Both the position numbers and the translations under genes were made by a program. Shown here in pieces: positions 52,532-55,689 of a stretch of 55,689 nucleotides of DNA. How positions within the stretch are numbered: position 1 is the first letter of the stretch; every line of letters starts with the position of its first letter. The notes beneath the pieces were generated by a model. The model saw only the letters and a program-made list of their open reading frames with translations, was not told the DNA's origin and did no database searches. The DNA is from an uncultured Prevotellaceae bacterium (GTDB taxonomy: Bacteria > Bacteroidota > Bacteroidia > Bacteroidales > Bacteroidaceae): NCBI GenBank assembly GCA_937915745.1, contig CALGGJ010000129.1:1-55689 (forward strand), given 5' to 3'.

Positions 52532-54328
52532 ATGGTTTCGATAGAGCATTTGTGTGTTGAATTTGGAGCAAAGCCCTTGCTTCACGACTTGTGTTTTGTA
52601 GTGAACCCACACGACCGCATTGCCTTGGTAGGCAAGAACGGCGCAGGCAAATCGACTCTGCTTAAAATCATGGCAGGGCTACAGTTGCCTACGAGCGGCA
52701 AGGTGTCACGCCCTACCGGCTTGAAAGTGGGCTACCTGCCTCAAGTGATGCAGGTGAACGACTCACGCACCGTGGAAGAAGAGACGGCATTGGCCTACAC
52801 GGGACACACGGTCGAGCCGTGGCAGATGCGTGCCGAGATAGATAAGACCCTCACCGGACTTGGGTTTCATCGCGACGACCTGACACGACCCACCAGCGAA
52901 TTCTCGGGCGGATGGCGAATGCGCATAGAGCTGGCTAAGATTTTGCTGCAAAACCCCGACCTCCTGTTACTCGACGAGCCTACCAACCACCTCGACATAG
53001 GGTCGATTGAGTGGCTCGAGACATTCATCCAGACAAGCGCAAAGGCAGTGATGGTGGTGAGCCACGACCGAGCCTTCATCAACAACATTACCAATCGCAC
53101 CATCGAAATAACCTGCGGCAGGATAAACGACTACAGGGTGAAGTACGACCAGTATGTAACCCTGCGCGACGAACGACGGCAGCAACAACTGAGGGCCTAC
53201 GAAAACCAACAGAAAGAGATTGCCGACATCAAAGAATTCATCGAGCGATTCAGATATAAGCCTACAAAGTCGAACCAGGTGCAGAGCCGCATGAAGCAAC
53301 TGGAGAAAATCGTACCCATCGAAATCGACGAGGTGGACAACACCATGCTCCGGCTCAAGTTCCCGCCATGCCAGCGTAGCGGCGACTTCCCCGTGATATG
53401 CGACGAGGTGTCCAAAAGTTATGGCAACCACCTCATCTTCAAAAACGTGAACATGAGCATACGCCGAGGCGAAAAGGTGGCATTCATGGGTAACAACGGC
53501 GAAGGGAAATCAACACTGGTGAAGTGTATCATGGGACAAATCCCGTTCGACGGGACACTGAAGATAGCACAAAACGTACAGATAGGCTATTTTGCACAAA
53601 ACCAGGCACAACTGCTCGACGGCAACATCACCGTGTTCGACACCATCGACAGGGTAGCCACAGGCGACATGCGCACGCGAGTGCGCGACCTGCTCGGAGC
53701 ATTCATGTTCGGAGGCGAAGCCATCGACAAATACGTGAAAGTGCTGTCGGGCGGCGAGCGCAGCCGGCTGGCAATGATACAGCTGCTGCTGCAACCCGTC
53801 AACCTGCTCATACTCGACGAGCCGACCAACCACCTCGACATGCAGTCGAAAGACGTGCTCAAGAGCGCCATACGCGAATTTGACGGCACCGCAATTATCG
53901 TGAGCCACGACCGCGACTTCCTCAAAGGCCTGGTTGACCGCATTTACGTATTCAAAGACCAACAGGTGAGAGAACCGATAGATAAGGGCAGCATATCCAT
54001 ACCATCCCCCCTTACGGGGAAGGAGGCTGCGGACAGAACTGACCGGATGGTTCTCCCCACAAAGGGGGAGATGTCAGCAGGACAGAAAGGGTCTGGTGGC
54101 GTTCAAGCATGGCAAGCAGCAAAAGCCGAAGCTAAGGCCAAAGCCAGGCAAGAGAAAATGCTCAAGGCATGCGAAGACAAAGTCACACAACTCGAACAGC
54201 AGATAACCGAAGTAGAACAACGCCTCGCAACTAAAAACGACATGCAACTCGTCGAGCAATACACACAACTCAAAGCACGACTGGAAGCCGCAATGGCGGA
54301 ATGGGAGAAAATAGTCGGCGACCAATAA
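52532..54328 (+). CDS. ABC-F family ATPase (Uup/EttA-like)
   Basis: A 598-residue soluble protein with two ATP-binding cassettes: Walker A GKNGAGKSTLL and GNNGEGKSTLV, signatures SGGWRMRIELAK and LSGGERSRLAM, and DEPTNHLDI/M in both. ABC-F proteins act on ribosomes, resolving stalls or protecting them from antibiotics. A C-terminal coiled coil (about 525-595) fits Uup-like members. Between the second cassette and the coiled coil, about 24 residues (490-514) are encoded by an inverted-repeat sequence that reads like an insertion. Confidence 0.92.
   Translation: MVSIEHLCVEFGAKPLLHDLCFVVNPHDRIALVGKNGAGKSTLLKIMAGLQLPTSGKVSRPTGLKVGYLPQVMQVNDSRTVEEETALAYTGHTVEPWQMRAEIDKTLTGLGFHRDDLTRPTSEFSGGWRMRIELAKILLQNPDLLLLDEPTNHLDIGSIEWLETFIQTSAKAVMVVSHDRAFINNITNRTIEITCGRINDYRVKYDQYVTLRDERRQQQLRAYENQQKEIADIKEFIERFRYKPTKSNQVQSRMKQLEKIVPIEIDEVDNTMLRLKFPPCQRSGDFPVICDEVSKSYGNHLIFKNVNMSIRRGEKVAFMGNNGEGKSTLVKCIMGQIPFDGTLKIAQNVQIGYFAQNQAQLLDGNITVFDTIDRVATGDMRTRVRDLLGAFMFGGEAIDKYVKVLSGGERSRLAMIQLLLQPVNLLILDEPTNHLDMQSKDVLKSAIREFDGTAIIVSHDRDFLKGLVDRIYVFKDQQVREPIDKGSISIPSPLTGKEAADRTDRMVLPTKGEMSAGQKGSGGVQAWQAAKAEAKAKARQEKMLKACEDKVTQLEQQITEVEQRLATKNDMQLVEQYTQLKARLEAAMAEWEKIVGDQ
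54004..54074. repeat. Inverted-repeat mini-element inside the ABC-F gene
   Basis: ATCCCCCCTTACGGGG at one end and CCCCACAAAGGGGGAGAT at the other are near complements of each other, about 70 bases apart outer edge to outer edge. The frame is kept across it. C/G-block sequence of similar look occurs at 17696-17733. It resembles short palindromic repeats common between genes. Confidence 0.65.
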
Positions 54329-54364
54329 CAATCGACACAATAACACATATAAAAACAAATAATC

Positions 54365-55689
54365 ATGAAACTAAAACAACTCACAGTAATTGCAATGGCA
54401 CTTACAACGACAGCCTGCCAGCAACAGCTGGGCATCGGCATCAAACTGGAAAACATGAACGACTCTGTGGCTCCTGGCACAGACTTCTATCAGTACGCAT
54501 GTGGCGGATGGATTAAAAACAATCCACTGAAACCCGAGTATGCACGCTTCGGCAGCTTCGACGCAGTGGCCGAAAACAACCGCGAGCAAATACGAACCCT
54601 CATCGAAGACCTCTCTAAAAATCAAAACCAACAGGGAAGCCTGGCACAGAAAATAGGCGACCTCTACTCGATGATGATGGACTCTGCCCGCCAGAACGCT
54701 GACGGCATACAACCAATCCTGCCCGACCTCCAGGCTATTGCAAACCTCCAGGGACGCGACGCAATACTCAGCTACATGAACACACAGCAACTGCGCGGCG
54801 GACGACACATCATCAGCTGCGGAATAGGAGCCGACATGATGAACAGCACCGACAACATGGTCGAAATCGGACAAGGCGGACTATCGCTCGGGAACAAAGA
54901 CTACTACGTAAAAGACGACCCTGCAATGCAGAAAATACGCGATGCATACCGCAAACACATCGTCAATATGTTCCGACTCGTGGGCGATACCGAAGAAACC
55001 GCCACACGCAAGATGGAAGCCGTGATGTCAATCGAAACACGTATGGCTCTCGGTTCACGCAGCCGCGTGGAACTGCGCGACCCTGCCAGCAACTACCACA
55101 AGATGGCATTCACCACACTGAAAGAAGACTACCCAGGATACGACTGGGACGAATTCTTCGAGTCACAACTCATCACAGAACTCGACTCTCTCTCTGTAGG
55201 ACAACCCGAAGCAGTGAAAGAAGCCATCGCAATACTCAACGAAACAAGCGAACAATCGCTCAAAGACTGGATGCAATGGCGACTGCTATCAAGCGCGGCA
55301 AGCACCCTGGGCGATGAAATCTATGCCGAATCATTCGACTTCAACGGACGTGTCATGTCGGGACGACAGGAAATACAGCCCCGTTGGAAACGCTCGGTCA
55401 ATACCGTAAACGGCATTCTGGGCGAAGCGGTGGGCGAACTCTATGTAAACAAATACTTCCCTGCCGAAAACAAAGCACGCATGCAGCAACTGGTGAAAAA
55501 CCTGCAAGTGGCACTCACCGAACGAAAAGCGGTGCTTGTTCGCCGCTTTCGACTACTTGACCTTCACCTTGAGGGTGACAGCCGTAGTCTTGGACAGATA
55601 CGAGGAATTGCCCACGGCCGTAACTTTCACCTTCACCTTGTAGGTGCCCTTCTTCAAGCCCTTCTTCACGGTGATGGTACCGTTCTTGG
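54365..55689 (+). CDS. M13-family metallopeptidase (PepO-like), 3' end missing
   Basis: A lipoprotein start (TACQQQ after a short hydrophobic segment) is followed by the M13 N-terminal domain (APGTDFYQYACGGWIKNNP). The family continues as expected to about ...QVALTER near 55525. The zinc motif HExxH, which lies further on in this family, is not reached. Past about 55525 the frame stays open but no longer reads like M13, and the opposite strand takes on coding character. It is partial, and probably joined to foreign sequence. Confidence 0.85.
   Translation, partial: MKLKQLTVIAMALTTTACQQQLGIGIKLENMNDSVAPGTDFYQYACGGWIKNNPLKPEYARFGSFDAVAENNREQIRTLIEDLSKNQNQQGSLAQKIGDLYSMMMDSARQNADGIQPILPDLQAIANLQGRDAILSYMNTQQLRGGRHIISCGIGADMMNSTDNMVEIGQGGLSLGNKDYYVKDDPAMQKIRDAYRKHIVNMFRLVGDTEETATRKMEAVMSIETRMALGSRSRVELRDPASNYHKMAFTTLKEDYPGYDWDEFFESQLITELDSLSVGQPEAVKEAIAILNETSEQSLKDWMQWRLLSSAASTLGDEIYAESFDFNGRVMSGRQEIQPRWKRSVNTVNGILGEAVGELYVNKYFPAENKARMQQLVKNLQVALTERKAVLVRRFRLLDLHLEGDSRSLGQIRGIAHGRNFHLHLVGALLQALLHGDGTVL
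55553..55689 (-). CDS. C-terminal fragment of a Lys-rich repetitive surface protein (partial)
   Basis: On the minus strand 45 codons run from the right edge to a TAG at 55553-55555. They encode KNGTITVKKGLKKGTYKVKV, then KVTAVGNSSYLSKTTAVTLK and VKVK. This pattern (KKGTYKVKVKVTA.GN..Y) is familiar from cell-surface proteins of Gram-positive gut bacteria. No other gene here looks like it. It suggests that the contig end is chimeric. Confidence 0.6.
   Translation of the reverse strand, partial: KNGTITVKKGLKKGTYKVKVKVTAVGNSSYLSKTTAVTLKVKVK

Overview
The window looks like one contig from a member of the order Bacteroidales. Four things point there. A partial 16S rRNA 5' end is at the left edge. 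Many genes have Bacteroidota promoters (TTG-type -33 box, about 19 nt, then TAnnTTTG). The type IX secretion genes porU and porV are present, and so is an UpxY-type antiterminator ahead of a surface-polysaccharide operon. A Muribaculaceae-like origin is plausible but was not tested. The left edge breaks inside an rRNA operon. The right edge runs out of an M13 peptidase gene into about 160 bases that read, on the other strand, as the C-terminus of a lysine-rich surface protein unlike anything else here. I suspect a chimeric contig end.

Layout: (1) 1-1217, the 5' end of an rRNA operon leaving to the left, its promoter, and two kinds of repeat. (2) 1218-4661, a rhodanese/metallo-beta-lactamase fusion, then a tight AlkZ-like / Y-family polymerase / YolD-like cassette that looks like a DNA damage tolerance module. 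(3) 5169-17557, a long forward run of housekeeping genes: tsaB, a DUF4290 gene, murA (with Asp in place of the fosfomycin-target Cys), rimM, dxr, rseP, an FAH-family gene, porU, porV, ispF and an mgtC-like gene. (4) 17721-26888, a reverse operon iorA-iorB-tonB-like-paaK-aminotransferase-paaK-ACT-thioesterase-nitrilase. It joins aryl acids, aryl-CoA, aryl pyruvates and aromatic amino acids in either direction. (5) 27426-30635, pepT, an S4-domain protein, pth and rplY. (6) 30956-50900, an exopolysaccharide locus. A HAD-like gene, a Wza-like exporter and a Wzc-like tyrosine kinase run forward. They converge on an outer-membrane barrel gene and a reverse operon whose order of transcription is upxY, flippase, polymerase, glycosyltransferases and modifying enzymes, nucleotidyltransferase, then the initiating sugar-phosphate transferase. 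The middle of this operon (about 39.9-50.3 kb) is clearly more AT-rich than its surroundings, as expected of an exchanged capsule-type cassette. (7) 51095 to the end, a GT2 glycosyltransferase, an ABC-F ATPase and a truncated M13 peptidase.

The most unusual signal is in the spaces between genes. Four intergenic regions carry short tandem arrays with a 22-bp period (one has a 20-bp step). Most are built on a 12-bp palindrome with a GCGC or GTAC centre. Two of the four are followed, in the same relative orientation, by a 32-bp motif. A third copy of that motif, identical to the first over all 32 bases, lies behind a different tandem repeat near 35 kb. I do not recognise this array-plus-motif arrangement, and it is my main candidate for something undescribed. 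No CRISPR array, transposase, prophage or tRNA gene was seen.
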